DNA of 64,000 bases from Allacma fusca (Eukaryota > Arthropoda > Collembola > Symphypleona > Sminthuridae), in the NCBI GenBank assembly GCA_947179485.1, contig OX359246.1, positions 3,038,001 through 3,102,000 of the forward strand. Direction: 5' to 3'. Made by a program: the position numbers and the translations under genes. A model generated the notes under the pieces. That model did not search any database and had not been told where the DNA came from. It was given only the letters and a program-made list of their open reading frames with translations. Within the stretch, counting starts at the first letter, position 1. Each line of letters starts with the position of its first letter. Shown piece after piece: positions 32,973 to 43,214 of the stretch.

Positions 32973-33334
32973 TATCCCCCTCCCACAGATTGTCGTCCGT
33001 CCCCGGATGTGGGGTGGTAATGTAACCAGAGGTATACATTCCTTGGAACATAACTTAAAATAAATGCCTCCGTAATTCCCTACACCAATACTCAAAACAC
33101 AAACAGAGAGAAAAAAAAATCATACAACAAGACCAACATTCTTGTATCTTTCATAATGACCAGCCTCTGTAACCTTAGGGCTTTACATACAATTAATCTA
33201 AACATATTAATTCTAAATTAACATCCTTACTGCTATAAGGCAACTCTTTCAGTACCTTTGAGCTCCTCTGTATAACATTCTTGAAACATTCTGGGAAAAC
33301 TTACAAAAAATAAATGAGAATATAATTTTGTGTC

Positions 33335-33730
33335 TTAAATAAAATACTCGTCTCGCTCTCCCGGGTAGAGAAGGCAGTCCAGGGCTACATGTTCTCCTTC
33401 TTCCTTGCACTTGAAACACCCAGGGTGATCCATCAGGAAATGACTATCTTTGCAGACATGTCCTTGACGATTCTTAAGTCCACATATGCGCCTGGGGAAA
33501 TTGTAAACTACTCCTGGTAGTTCCCTGCCCTCGTGATCCCACGAGTACGCCACTTCTGTTCCCGAGATGTCATTGGGTTGGTACCAATCCGGTCTGAATG
33601 GTCTGCCATGGATATGTCTCATTCGATCAAAGACCCAGGCTTGGAACCTTCTAATTGCGTTGGGATTCCCATGACCTTCAGTTGTCGACACAGCACTCCA
33701 GATTGTTTCGGGTCCAAAATTGCACAGCAC
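33335..33730 (-). CDS. Zinc-knuckle-like protein of the minus-strand retroelement
   Basis: 131 codons, read leftward. The sequence contains a Trp/Pro-rich middle (RPFRPDWYQPNDISG) and ends with a Cys/His cluster: CGLKNRQGHVC followed by GCFKCKEEGEHVALDC. The latter is C-x2-C-x5-H-x4-C, one residue longer than the retroviral CCHC knuckle. It is the last reading frame before the LTR-like right arm, so it occupies the 3'-most coding position of the element. A nucleic-acid-binding role is inferred from the cluster. I do not recognise the family. Confidence 0.5.
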   Translation of the reverse strand: MLCNFGPETIWSAVSTTEGHGNPNAIRRFQAWVFDRMRHIHGRPFRPDWYQPNDISGTEVAYSWDHEGRELPGVVYNFPRRICGLKNRQGHVCKDSHFLMDHPGCFKCKEEGEHVALDCLLYPGERDEYFI

Positions 33731-33955
33731 AGTGTTTCTCCCGAAATCCTATTTACACGGATCTGCTTCTAAGTGCCACACGACCGATGGTCTCGGTATG
33801 GCAGGCACTTCTCCCCATATCTCCACCGCTGGCATGAATCTGACTTTCTTCGGAGGCGGCTACAATCTTAATTGAGTCAGCCATCCCCTCATCTCGTTGA
33901 CCTGTTGTAGTAACTTCCTAGCCTGTTCGAAGACACAGGTCGTCTCACTATTTAG

Positions 33956-34385
33956 CTAGTTCCATTTATCCCTGGAAAATCTTCTGGACGCACTAGCCCA
34001 CCAGCTTGGTTTGCTCAAGGTCACATCTCGGGGTTGGTATGTGTTTTGTTCCATGTCTACTACCTCCCCCCGCAAATCATTCACAGGTGCTTCCAGGTCC
34101 TTGGATCCTTTCTCTAATTTCTCCACCCAAATCTGTGTTATTTTGAGAGCCAGTCGGTTAATCTTGGAGACTTGCTTCGCCTCCGCCACAGACATGTCCT
34201 GGAGGGCTGCCATTGCTGCTGTTAGAGAAAATAAAATACTCATGAAATTCCATTATAAATCCGTCAGTCTCCCCTTCGCGAGATAACCGACCAATGAGTC
34301 CTTTCCAAACAACTAAACCCGAATTAGTATTAAAATTAAAAAAATCACGGGTGGCCTTCGTCGGAGACCTCGACCAATCATTCAC
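33956..34385 (-). CDS. Coiled-coil-like small ORFs of the minus-strand retroelement
   Basis: Two overlapping frames: 34,385-34,158 (75 codons, Ser/Gly/Arg-rich) and 34,243-33,956 (95 codons). The latter has a helical, heptad-like middle (EAKQVSKINRLALKITQIWV then EKLEKGSKDLEAPVNDLRGE). The frame change within the overlap suggests a single gene with one indel. The upstream end lies against a TACTTACCTG word on this strand. No family recognised; being a gene at all rests on position between other retroelement frames and on the ordered helix. Confidence 0.35.
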
Positions 34386-36212
34386 AGGTAAGTACTAAAC
34401 CAAAGTAAAACCCAGTAAAAATCTCCTCCGATAATAAAAAATATTTGTATGTTACCTGCACGTAGTTTAGTAGAATGCGCGGACTTAAAATAATAATAAA
34501 TTCTATTTTCTCAGGACTCCGAAATAATGAGACTCACTTATAATGACCACAGCCTTGTAATTCATCGTACCTTCCCAGTCAACTTCCAATCTCCCTCTCC
34601 AGAGAAATGAGCATGGCTCTCCACACACCAATAGTTATGGGTAAAAGCTCCCTCATTACCATAACTCCCCATTTTTTAATGTTAATTATGTAAGTGCAGC
34701 GTAACTGTATACTGATGTCTGTGATTATCCTAACAATTATGAGAACAAGTAACCTGCCCAGGAAAGCTACAGTGAACCATTGCTATCAGGTAAGTAATAA
34801 TTTACTTTTTATTACATTTTGAGAACTGCCAATCCCTGAACAATTCCTACCGCCTATACTGTATTAAATATAAATTATAATTTTAATTCTCCAGGTTGTG
34901 GGACTTTGCGTGTGCCACCAGCTCTTGTAGGGTTAGAGTCTTGACGCCACACGTAAGGCACCGTGCCCAAGGGTCCACTTTATAAATACTCAGTGCGCTG
35001 TCTGGAGGCTCCTTGATCGGCTCCTCCTCATAGTGTGGACCCTCCGTGGCTGAATCCATCGCCTCCGCCTTTGCCTGTGAAGTTGAAGTGCCTACCAGTT
35101 TGCTGAATGGCTCCCAGTGTGCTTGTTTCCCCACGAAAAATTCCAGGGCGTCAAGAATGACCTGTCTCTCTCGGCTCCTTTCCAGGGCAAAGCCCCTTCT
35201 TTTGTCACAGCCTGCTTGATTGTTGACACAGGTTGCCCTAGGCCCACAGGAGATGCAAACTTTTAGTGGAAGGCCATCCGGCTTTAGTGTGAGCACTCTG
35301 TAGATTGCTCGAAACTGTTCACAGTCCGACAGTGTCCCATTACAAAGGTCATCCAAGTCAGCGTTAAAAGTCCAAAATTGTATCCTGGGAAGATTCCGGG
35401 TTGCCGTCTCAAATCGTACAGACGGATGTGAAGCTCCTCGTGAGCGTTAATTGTGGCCAGCTCCAGGTATGTATTCAGAAATTTCTCACCATACCTATCC
35501 AAAACTTCCTCAGTGGGGATGATCTTGTCTCTAAAGTTTGATCTCTCCCTGTATAGCTGGGCCTGGTTGGTCACGGATGGACTGCAGCAGTAGAATTTCG
35601 CCGCCCTTATGGATTCCTCCAGGAGATAATCCAGGTCGGGATTTTTCTTCAATCTCGTCTCCATCTCCTGGATGAGGAGTTTGTTTACGACACCGCGCTC
35701 CAAAAGTTCTCCTCCGACTTCCGGGCTGAATGGCTGTGGATTTCTCCCCTCCCAGGCTCTTAGAGTGATCTTGCATTATGATCAGCTGTGGCTTCGTTTT
35801 CCAGAAACAAATGCAGGTAAGTAAATTAATATTTATTATAGAAAATTGAATATGCCTGATCCTACTCCTATCCGTTCATCCCGCAGCAAATAGTACGGAT
35901 TTTATTTTTATTTTTCCCTTTCTTAGTTGGACCTCCGGTGTGCTTAAATATACATGTATATAAAAAATACAAATTTTTACCCTTCGTTGAGGGCGCGACT
36001 AAAATATTTCGAAAGTTTGCGTGTTGCCCAAAAAAGGTCACAGGAAAGAATCCAGTGGATCAGAACTCCTAGGGAACCGTCACAACGAAGTATAACTTTT
36101 TATTTTTAAGAAGATGCACCGAAGATGGACCAGGCTCTCTCGACTGTATCACCACAAATGAGAGAACTCCCGTGACTAACTAATCGTATTTATACGTGTT
36201 CCCAGGTAAGTA
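34385..36212 (+). promoter_or_regulatory. Four perfect 5' splice-site words on the plus strand
   Basis: CAGGTAAGTA, the exact complement of the U1 snRNA 5' end, occurs at 34,385-34,394, 34,787-34,796, 35,814-35,823 and 36,203-36,212. Pyrimidine-rich acceptor-like sites on the same strand lie between them: ATTCTATTTTCTCAG (ends 34,514), TTTTAATTCTCCAG (ends 34,894), TTTTTCCCTTTCTTAG (ends about 35,926) and TTTTTATTTTTAAG (ends about 36,112). This would define plus-strand exons antisense to the minus-strand retroelement genes. The plus-strand exons are not open for translation, so a spliced noncoding antisense transcript is the simplest reading. Confidence 0.4.
34883..35776 (-). pseudogene. Unrecognised Cys-containing protein of the minus-strand retroelement
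   Basis: From ATG 35,776 leftward through three frames (indels near 35,740 and 35,350) to TAA at 34,883. The N-terminal half is helical (LIQEMETRLKKNPDLDYLLE, EEVLDRYGEKFLNTYLELAT); then comes CISCGPRATCVNNQAGCDKR; the C-terminus is a C2H2-like finger, CLTCGVKTLTLQELVAHAKSH. A nucleic-acid-binding or structural role is possible. No named family fits. The gene lies between the long disordered ORF and the zinc-knuckle ORF of the same element. Confidence 0.5.
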
Positions 36213-36833
36213 TTTACAAGTTAAAAAGTTTTTACTTTAGTTTTAAAAAAATGAGTTTTACATTTTCTTGTCCCTTCCGTTTTCCTTATCGCTAACAAAC
36301 AAAAATTATGTATTTGTGTAAAAAGAAATTATTCCCTCCAAAAATAATTTGAGTTTGTTCTTTCTCTGAAATTTTTAAGGTCATTGACAGAGTGTTTGCG
36401 TAACTCCGGCTTCTCAGATCGAGCAACCTGACTCCACTCCAATGCAAATCCCAACGCGATTTGACTGTCCCTCGCGTGACTGCTCGGAGTTCTATATTGT
36501 GAAGAGGTAGTGTGAAGAAACAACTGGTAAGGAATTTTTTAGAGCAGTGAATAATTAGTGTAAAGGAAACACTTCCTAGATCTACTTTTAAATACCCAGG
36601 GCATTATTTAAAAATTATTTTTCTACTCCCTGTTGCTGCCGTATTTCCCTATTAGGTATAATACACAGGTACATTGATCTCTACCTTATCCTGTGTAATA
36701 CTTAGGCTTAATATTTAATTATCAAGAACTTCTTAGAAAAGAGCTCACTATAAACTAGTAATAGAACTATAACCAATGCAAACCCAGGCAGGTTTATGTT
36801 TATGACCGGCCGAGGCCTACAGGAATTAGCATT
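35824..36833. other. No supported gene
   Basis: Between two retroelement frames. The minus-strand open frame 36,329-36,523 has no recognisable motif. The sequence is relatively T-rich on the plus strand with several acceptor-like tracts, noted with the antisense splice-site cluster. Confidence 0.4.
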
Positions 36834-37172
36834 TTATCCCGGGGAAGAAAATGAGAAAATAATTAGACAAAATGTTACAGTCTGGGCTCCCAATAGGTTA
36901 CCATACGGCAGGTCAACCTTCAGGTTATAAGCAATAGCACAGGGCTCCTCCGGTTGTTTTCTTCTTCGCGAAAAATCCCCCGCTTGGTAAAATGGAGTTT
37001 GTGTGGTCGTTCTGCTTGTTCTCCTTGGCTCAATGACGCTAGCAACTGGACTGGCTGCGAAGACCTTTTGAGCAATTGATTTAGCTGCTGGTCTGGCTGG
37101 AATCGGGTAGGTCTCCTTTTCGGGGATGGACTGATGGCTGGCCTTTGAACTTGACTTAGAAGACTTCTTCAA
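36834..37172 (-). CDS. Ser/Lys-rich ORF of the minus-strand retroelement
   Basis: 112 codons. It begins with a Lys/Ser run (KKSSKSSSKASHQS) and has Pro/Ala-rich low-complexity text (YPIPARPAAKSIAQKVF). The Ser/Arg/Thr-rich part (EPRRTSRTTTQTPF) could be a basic nucleic-acid-binding tail. It follows the 508-codon ORF after about 60 bp and may be its continuation after splicing or a frame change: a donor-like AACG/GTAAGC lies just before it on this strand. No family recognised. Confidence 0.4.
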   Translation of the reverse strand: MKKSSKSSSKASHQSIPEKETYPIPARPAAKSIAQKVFAASPVASVIEPRRTSRTTTQTPFYQAGDFSRRRKQPEEPCAIAYNLKVDLPYGNLLGAQTVTFCLIIFSFSSPG

Positions 37173-37229
37173 CCGTGATTCTGGGCTTACCGTTGATCCT
37201 GCGCTTAGTGTCTCCTTAATTTCCTTATT

Positions 37230-38756
37230 TTATATTGGTACTTGAGACTTGATTGAGGTTCCCAGGGTTGATTGCGGGAGTATAAAAATGAATCTGGACG
37301 TCGATCCGTCCTGTGATTTGTTTTCGTGGGAGTCTTGATTCCCGGGTAGAGTTCCATCGGAGCTCCCTGTCCCTAATGAACTGTTGGTTGCATTCTTCAC
37401 CACTTCCACGAATGAGAGCCTCTTTCTATTGCCCTTGTTCTTTCCGGATGTACTTTGTAGCGTGCTGGGCCTCAAAGATCTGTGGACATTGGTTTTTTCC
37501 CCATTACTGAGACTTGATGAGTTATTAGTGGGGACTATATTCTCCCCGTTACTGTCATAATACATTGCATCCTTCCGACATTTCCTCCTCAGGGTAACGG
37601 AATCTTTGGATGACTCAATCGTGGTTGGTGTCGCCTCCGTAAGTCTAGAAGGTGTTATTGCGATCTCCTCTCTATTGGGAAAAGGCTTTATTAAGGGCAA
37701 ACGGAATGGGCTATAATCCATTCTCCTCTCGAACAGATCTGGGGAGCACTCCTCATTGGTGTGAGTAAATATCCTTGAATGATCTTTAATTTCCGGAAGA
37801 GACTCGAACACTCTTCTTCCCTCCGTAGGGGTTGACGCTGCTAACGGGTCACTCGTCAATAGTTCAGGGTTGTTCCTCAATTCTCCGAACGGGTTCCTCG
37901 GGCTAAACGGGGATTTTTGTAGTCCCTCTGATATGTTTAGAGATTCCCTGGAACTTCCTGAAGCCAAACTAATATTCTGTTGGGAATCTCGGTAATTTTT
38001 AAAAGCCTTTGAACTGTGCTGGATTTTCGGGGAGTAATAATGGCTGTCCTCCTCCGTGCAATGTGACTCGTCTGACGTTAGTTTTTCCCGGCTGCCGCTC
38101 GTTTCACTTGGTTTCTTGCGAGATTTCTGGTGGTGGGATGGTGGTGTCTTACCACATCCTGACTTTTGTGAAACATTTAGTTGCAGGCATTCTTCATCCA
38201 CAAAAATGACCTGAGGCTTCTCTTTTATAATCATATCAGCCTCTCCTGGTCCAGTGGGAATTAACTGGAACTCTATACTTGCTTCCCCTCGATAGTATTC
38301 GGTTAACGATGAGTGGGAGGAATTTAATTCTTTAGGTGGGACTGCGGGAATATAAATATGTTCCACTCCTTTGCTGGGAGTATAATTAGTTTTGGTAAAG
38401 GGTTTGATGTGTAGCTGGGGTTCAATTTCTGGAGATCCTTCCTCGCTACTGACTCGTAATCGGTTGTGCTGACTCAGAGATCTTTCCGTGAGTCCTGGTG
38501 AGTTTGGAGGGGGTTCGGGAGTTTTCATCTCGTTTTCCTGAGGGGTAAACAATATTGGAGGATCGTCTCCCAGGTCTGAGACGTTACCCCACCCGTCCTG
38601 GGTTTCACCACGTAATATAGAATGCTCGACTTGAGAGAATATTAAATCCTCCTGATCCTGACTGGAAATAGATACAAAATTGGGCATCACATTTAAATTC
38701 CGATGCAAAGACTTACGTTGCAGCCTTTGATCAAACTCTGGTGGGATTTCTAACAA
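37230..38756 (-). CDS. Long disordered ORF after integrase (508 codons)
   Basis: The longest intact frame of the minus-strand element, starting 4 bp after the integrase frame ends (first codon TTG; an upstream start or frameshifted translation is possible). It is rich in Ser, Pro, Glu and Asn, without hydrophobic segments, signal peptide or Cys clusters, so it is neither an envelope protein nor a classical enzyme. Example segments are TPEPPPNSPGLTERSLSQHN and ESLNISEGLQKSPFSPRNPF. A potential short intron (CAAC/GTAAGT to TATTTCCAG, about 38,717-38,664) lies near its 5' end. A similar disordered, acidic ORF follows integrase in the plus-strand Ty3 element at 47.4 kb. Confidence 0.6.
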   Translation of the reverse strand: MLEIPPEFDQRLQRKSLHRNLNVMPNFVSISSQDQEDLIFSQVEHSILRGETQDGWGNVSDLGDDPPILFTPQENEMKTPEPPPNSPGLTERSLSQHNRLRVSSEEGSPEIEPQLHIKPFTKTNYTPSKGVEHIYIPAVPPKELNSSHSSLTEYYRGEASIEFQLIPTGPGEADMIIKEKPQVIFVDEECLQLNVSQKSGCGKTPPSHHQKSRKKPSETSGSREKLTSDESHCTEEDSHYYSPKIQHSSKAFKNYRDSQQNISLASGSSRESLNISEGLQKSPFSPRNPFGELRNNPELLTSDPLAASTPTEGRRVFESLPEIKDHSRIFTHTNEECSPDLFERRMDYSPFRLPLIKPFPNREEIAITPSRLTEATPTTIESSKDSVTLRRKCRKDAMYYDSNGENIVPTNNSSSLSNGEKTNVHRSLRPSTLQSTSGKNKGNRKRLSFVEVVKNATNSSLGTGSSDGTLPGNQDSHENKSQDGSTSRFIFILPQSTLGTSIKSQVPI

Positions 38757-38759
38757 CTC

Positions 38760-39343
38760 TCAGATTATTGATCCTTCCTGTGATTCAATTACATGGGTAT
38801 CTGCTTGTGCTTGGGTTATTTTCTCCTGTCTCGTACGGGCTCTTGTCCTTAATGGTGACCTCCCAGGAATTATCATTGGTCTATTTTGGAACGTAATGTC
38901 GTTACTTTGGGAATTTTGTTGAGGATTTTGTGGCATCTTGGCCTGGATCATCTCCTCTCTTATAATAGCAGCTATAGGTCCCTCCTTCTGGGCAGCCGGG
39001 ACCTGACTCCGGATTATTTCTAACAGAGGGATCATATTTCCTGGTGTTTCTTCTCCATGGTCAAATGACAATATAGACTCACTCAACAGCTGCGTTCTTC
39101 TAGGATTTGGAGTCTCCTGGACCTCCTTACGAATTTCCTGGAACGAAGTCTGGTTTTGAAATTCAGTTAGGACTTTATGTTTGAAGACTTCGGCATATTC
39201 TTTCTGCCAGGCTTCTGGGGGTTTATATGCTTGATCTCCATGTTGTTACGTTCAACATTCCCATTAGACTCTGGGTGGTTCGGGGATATCAAAATGTGCT
39301 TCACGCCATGTTTCCTTAGAAATAATTGAAATTCTTTTCCCCT
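38760..39343 (-). pseudogene. Retroviral-type integrase, truncated and frameshifted
   Basis: Read leftward from about 39,343: GKEFQLFLRKHGVKHILISP, then NHPESNGNVER, which is the C-terminal half of the integrase catalytic core with its last catalytic Glu. The frame breaks near 39,230 and continues in another frame (KEYAEVFKHKV, then TRTRQEKITQAQADTHVIES) to TGA at 38,760. Upstream of 39,343 the sequence is replaced by a GC-rich word array, so the N-terminal integrase, RT and gag are lost from this position. It belongs with the ORFs to its left. Confidence 0.65.
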
Positions 39344-39560
39344 AAAATAAAGGCGTGGCCCGCAGGCCATTTCCCAACCCAACCCGAGTCTTACCCACAA
39401 ATACGTAACCCGAGCCCGATCCGAAAGTCAACCTCTGAAACGTCGGCCCGACCCGACCCGACAGTATTTTTTTAGGCCCGCGCCAGACCGCAACCCGCTG
39501 GGTTTCAGTTGACACGGCCCGACCCAGCTTGCGGGCCCCCGCGGGGGCCCGCAGTTATTT
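39343..39560. repeat. CCCGACCCGA word array with GC palindrome
   Basis: Starts AGGCGTGGCCCGCAGGCC and contains CCCAACCCAACCCGAGTC, GGCCCGACCCGACCCGACAG and GCCCGACCCAGC words. It ends in a 22-bp perfect GC palindrome centred at about 39,541 (GGGCCCCCGCGGGGGCCC core). The AGGCGTGG start resembles hAT-type ends. The other end and a target duplication were not found. It interrupts the integrase of the minus-strand retroelement. Confidence 0.55.
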
Positions 39561-39711
39561 CATAACTTATTAAAACGCTGTAAAACTCGCTTCTCGTTCG
39601 GTCTTCTTCTGAAGTTTAAATCATCCTCCATAACAATGTCTAAACCAGAAGTAAAAACTGTAGAAACCGAAGAATTAACATTGCTTTTATAAGTTTTTCA
39701 AAAGTTTTAAT

Positions 39712-40388
39712 ATATCGTCAGTGAAGAGGCAAAATGATCTAGGTACATAATCGATTAAAATTAAAATGATCTGCATAACGTTTTCCCTAACGGCAAAATG
39801 AACTAGGTACAAGCTTTTTTAAAAGCAAACTGACCTACATAAACTTTTCTTTCGAAGCAAAATGATATAAGTGCTGCCCTAAATTTCTTTGTGAGAAAAA
39901 TAGCTTCTGCAAGGAGGACACGTAGCATATAGGGGCTGCAATAATAATTATTATTGTTAATTATTATAAGGGGTCAGTGAATAAATATTTAATTAAATTT
40001 CATTATAATTAAATATTATTATTTAACCACAAATCCGTATCACATTACTTTTATTAAAAACTAAAATTTTCCGATTTACTGCTTCGTGGTATTTATTTAG
40101 TTTTTATAATACCATTTAAACGAAGAATGTAGCTTACTTTTTCAGGAATAAAAAATATTTTAAATTCCTCACATATTCATATACTGACATTATAAAGTGC
40201 TTATACATATTGTTTTTTTATAATTTGTATCTAGATAATTTTGCTTTCAAGTGAAGCTACATCTGGATCATTTTGCTTTAAAAATTTAATGCAAGTATTT
40301 CATTTTGCCTTTAGTGAAACTGCATGTAGATCATTTTGATTTTAATCGATCATGCACCTAGATCATTTTGCCTCTTCACCGACGATAT
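39712..40388. mobile_element. TIR element with ~20-bp iterons
   Basis: Element about 39,716-40,384 with ~60-bp inverted ends (CGTCAGTGAAGAGGCAAAAT on the left, complement of CGTCGGTGAAGAGGCAAAAT on the right), flanked by ATAT on both sides (possible 4-bp or TA duplication). Inside each end the word GCAAAATGATCTAGGTRCAT recurs about five times, pointing inward from both ends, with variants such as GCAAACTGACCTACAT and TGTATCTAGATAATTTTGC. No coding capacity. The superfamily is not clear. Confidence 0.75.
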
Positions 40389-41440
40389 GTAGCTGGTTTA
40401 GTATTCCATTAAAGCCATTTTGTGTTTGAAAATCACTGCGCAAAAAACTTGAACTAATTTTAAGAATACTGCACTAAGAAGTTTTACATGCTATTGAGTT
40501 CAGAGCAGAGATGCGCAGCCTTCGAAGGCTAGTCTTCCAAGAAGGCGTAATTGAAGGCGGAAAGGAAACTTTCTTAACGTTGCAGAAGGAATGGAAGGAT
40601 TGTAAGAATCCTGCGAACGCTTCCTGAACCTTATTTACCTAAAGATAATATACACTAAGGAAATGTATGAATAATGTCATGAGAGAATGTCAAGAGAGAC
40701 TCCAGAACTCAGAAGTCGAGGTAGAGAGCTTGAAGAGAGAACAAGTGATACTCAGAATAAAAGTTCGAATCCTAAGTACATTGATAAGGACAAAGTATCC
40801 CATATCCCTCGACTCATTACCAACATTATACGAAGTATCATTTACCCTTCACCAAACTAGAATACCCGTGTCGGATTGACAGTCCCCTCATATAATCATA
40901 ATCCGGAGTTTGTGAGGCAACTCCTTGGTGCCATTAACCGCTAAGCGAACACTTGAGATATTGTGACTTAGGTAACATTATCATATACGAACCTACATCA
41001 CAGTGCACCTAAACAACCCGTCTCACTGGTGGAGTGCGCCGTTCGATCCCCGGGTAATTTTTCTTTCTAGTAGTGAAATTTTATTTTTAATATTTAATAG
41101 TAATTTTTAAAGTCAAAATTTGAACTCTCATGGCATCCATTTTTGTCACGCCAAAGTTAGCGTTAGTAGAAAATTTTTGAAGGTTATCAGAGGACATTGA
41201 CTGATAAGCCAACATAGAACATTCTTTTGACCTGCAAACTAAAAGTTTTAATTTGAATAAAGAATCCTCAAAAGCTCTCCAGTGCAAAACTATAGAAAAG
41301 GTACTGAGAGGAGAGGAGGAAATTTTAACATGGCAAATCATAGGAAATTTTTTTCTCGAGCCGCGAGCGTGCACCATTCGTGCGAGAGCCAGCGAACAGT
41401 GAACTTTATTTAGGAACAGTGTTCGGGGCAAAGTGCAACC
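40389..41440. other. Leader region before gag; no gene
   Basis: Contains the 5' shoulder of the Ty3-type element (41,050-41,440) and unassigned sequence to its left. An open frame at 40,667-40,879 is helical (EVEVESLKREQVILRIKVRI) but unsupported. I could not identify a 5' LTR or a primer-binding site; GTTCGATCCCCGG at 41,042 resembles a tRNA T-arm but lacks the rest of a tRNA. Confidence 0.4.
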
Positions 41441-42933
41441 ATGTCTACTAATGGTGAGAACAGTAACAACAGTGACTTTAAGGAAACTGAACAATCAGCT
41501 TCCACACTACAAACTACTATTGAACAGACAATCACAAGACAGTTTAGTGAGCTTTTAGCAAAAGTTATAAAATCGCAAAAGAAATCCTTAATCATGTTCT
41601 CCGAAACTGAGGAAGAAGATGAGGAACTAGTTCGAAGGAAGAAAACCCGATTCACAGGCAGAGGAAAACGAGAATACCTAAACGAAGATGGAAATTGGTC
41701 ATACAGAGAGCCGGAATGGTACGATGACTTCCAGAAGGATGATAGCGATTCCGACAATGAAGGAAGACGATTTGGTCAACCGGAAGGTAGCAACCTCAAG
41801 GAATTGGAGAAGAATAAAAAGCTTCTAAAGGTACTAAGAGATCGTATACTTCCTTATGAGACTAAGATAGATGCTTCAGTATGGAGTACAAATTTTGCTT
41901 TCGAATTCTATAACTTGCAAATAGACACTACTTTCCTAGTCTCAATGCTTAACGTTTTCTTCAAATCATCAAAATCCGCATTAGTCATTTCATGGTATGA
42001 AAGCATGGAACATATCGTTACGGAATGGCGAAGTAGAGGTTTCTCAGCTAATAAGATTATGAGTAAATTCATGGGGCAATTCAAACTACACTTCAAGAAC
42101 GAGCATAGACCAGAATTAGCACAGACCAAATGGGAAGAATTCAAGTTCGACATTGAAAAGCCAGTTAGTGAATTCATCATTAAATCATTGGAGATCCTAT
42201 CTCAAGTAGATGGCACCCTTAGTGAGAAAGCTAAGGTAGGCAGAATGTTCCGAAAAATCCCATATGAATTAAACCGTTTCATCCAAGAACCTGAAAGGGC
42301 AAATTTATCAGCTTTTTCTGCAAGATTAGAAAGCGTCGTAGCAGGAGAAAGAAAACTAATGACAAAATCTACAGCAAAACCCTTAGTCTCACCTTTGCCC
42401 AATCCAGCCTTACCTAAGGAAGAAATTAAATCCGAAAAGAAGAGTAAGGAGAAGGACTCAGCTGATGAAAAAGTTAGAAGTTTCAAGGAGACATGTCAGA
42501 TTTGTACAAAACCAGGGCATACTGCAACAACTTGCCATTATAGATTTACATTTAGCAACAATAGAGGAAACTAATTTTAGAGGCCGCGGAAGAGGTTTCC
42601 AATACAGAGGCTCATTCAACAATAGCCGTAATGCACAACAACAAGATAGCAATAGCCGCACTTATTTCAACAGCAACTATCGCGGACAACAAAACAGAGG
42701 ATTTTCCCGAGAAAGAGGAAATACTAGAAAATTTTAGAGGTCATTTTAACAACAGCAATAATGCCAATGGTTATTCAAATAACAATGCTAGTCAACAATA
42801 CGGCAACAATAGCCGTCAAAACGAGAGTAACGATAGACAGATTTTAACATCAGTATTACGTCTAGTTGGAAATACCAGCCAACAACAGCAGATCTCTCAG
42901 GAAACTGCAAACAACCATTCTTTAAATTGTTAA
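41441..42933 (+). pseudogene. Ty3/gypsy-type Gag (frameshifts after the zinc knuckle)
   Basis: From ATG 41,441 the frame is open for 377 codons. The Ser/Thr/Gln-rich N-terminus and an acidic stretch (ETEEEDEELV) lead into a helical Gag-like domain (FFKSSKSALVISWYESMEHI, FIIKSLEILSQVDGTLSEKA), a Lys-rich linker and a CCHC knuckle CQICTKPGHTATTC (C-x2-C-x4-H-x4-C). Beyond the knuckle the sense continues in a second frame (GRGRGFQYRGSFNNSRNAQQ) and then a third to about 42,933, an Asn/Gln/Arg-rich RNA-binding tail. Indels near 42,560 and 42,700 therefore break the protein. It packages element RNA. Confidence 0.8.
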
Positions 42934-43214
42934 GTCGGTTTCAACGGGAGGAACTGACTCAGCAATTACCTGTAATTAGTCATAGTTTTAATTTACTCCT
43001 TACACACCCTAAACTTAGTTTTACACAACCAACGCTTACCAACACTACACAGCTACATAGCAAAATACAAGATTCTCAACACAACAAAGAACCCATTCCT
43101 AAAATAAAGAAATGCATCCCTAGATCACATGCATCAGATATATCAGATATTTCTTCAGATCAAATCTCTTTGTAAGATACTTCATCCGACCTTAGGGAAG
43201 ATTATGAACAAATA
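42934..43214 (+). other. Gag-protease junction, shifted frames
   Basis: Short stretch between the Gag tail and the protease; the reading frame at 42,927-43,175 gives Thr/Gln-rich low-complexity text (PKLSFTQPTLTNTTQLHSKI) likely to be the linker of the original polyprotein. Confidence 0.4.

Noticed and set aside
41014-41058. tRNA-like GTTCGATCCCCGG stretch
   Set aside because: Only a T-arm-like word is present; no acceptor stem, anticodon arm or A-box at proper spacing, and it does not pair as a primer-binding site.
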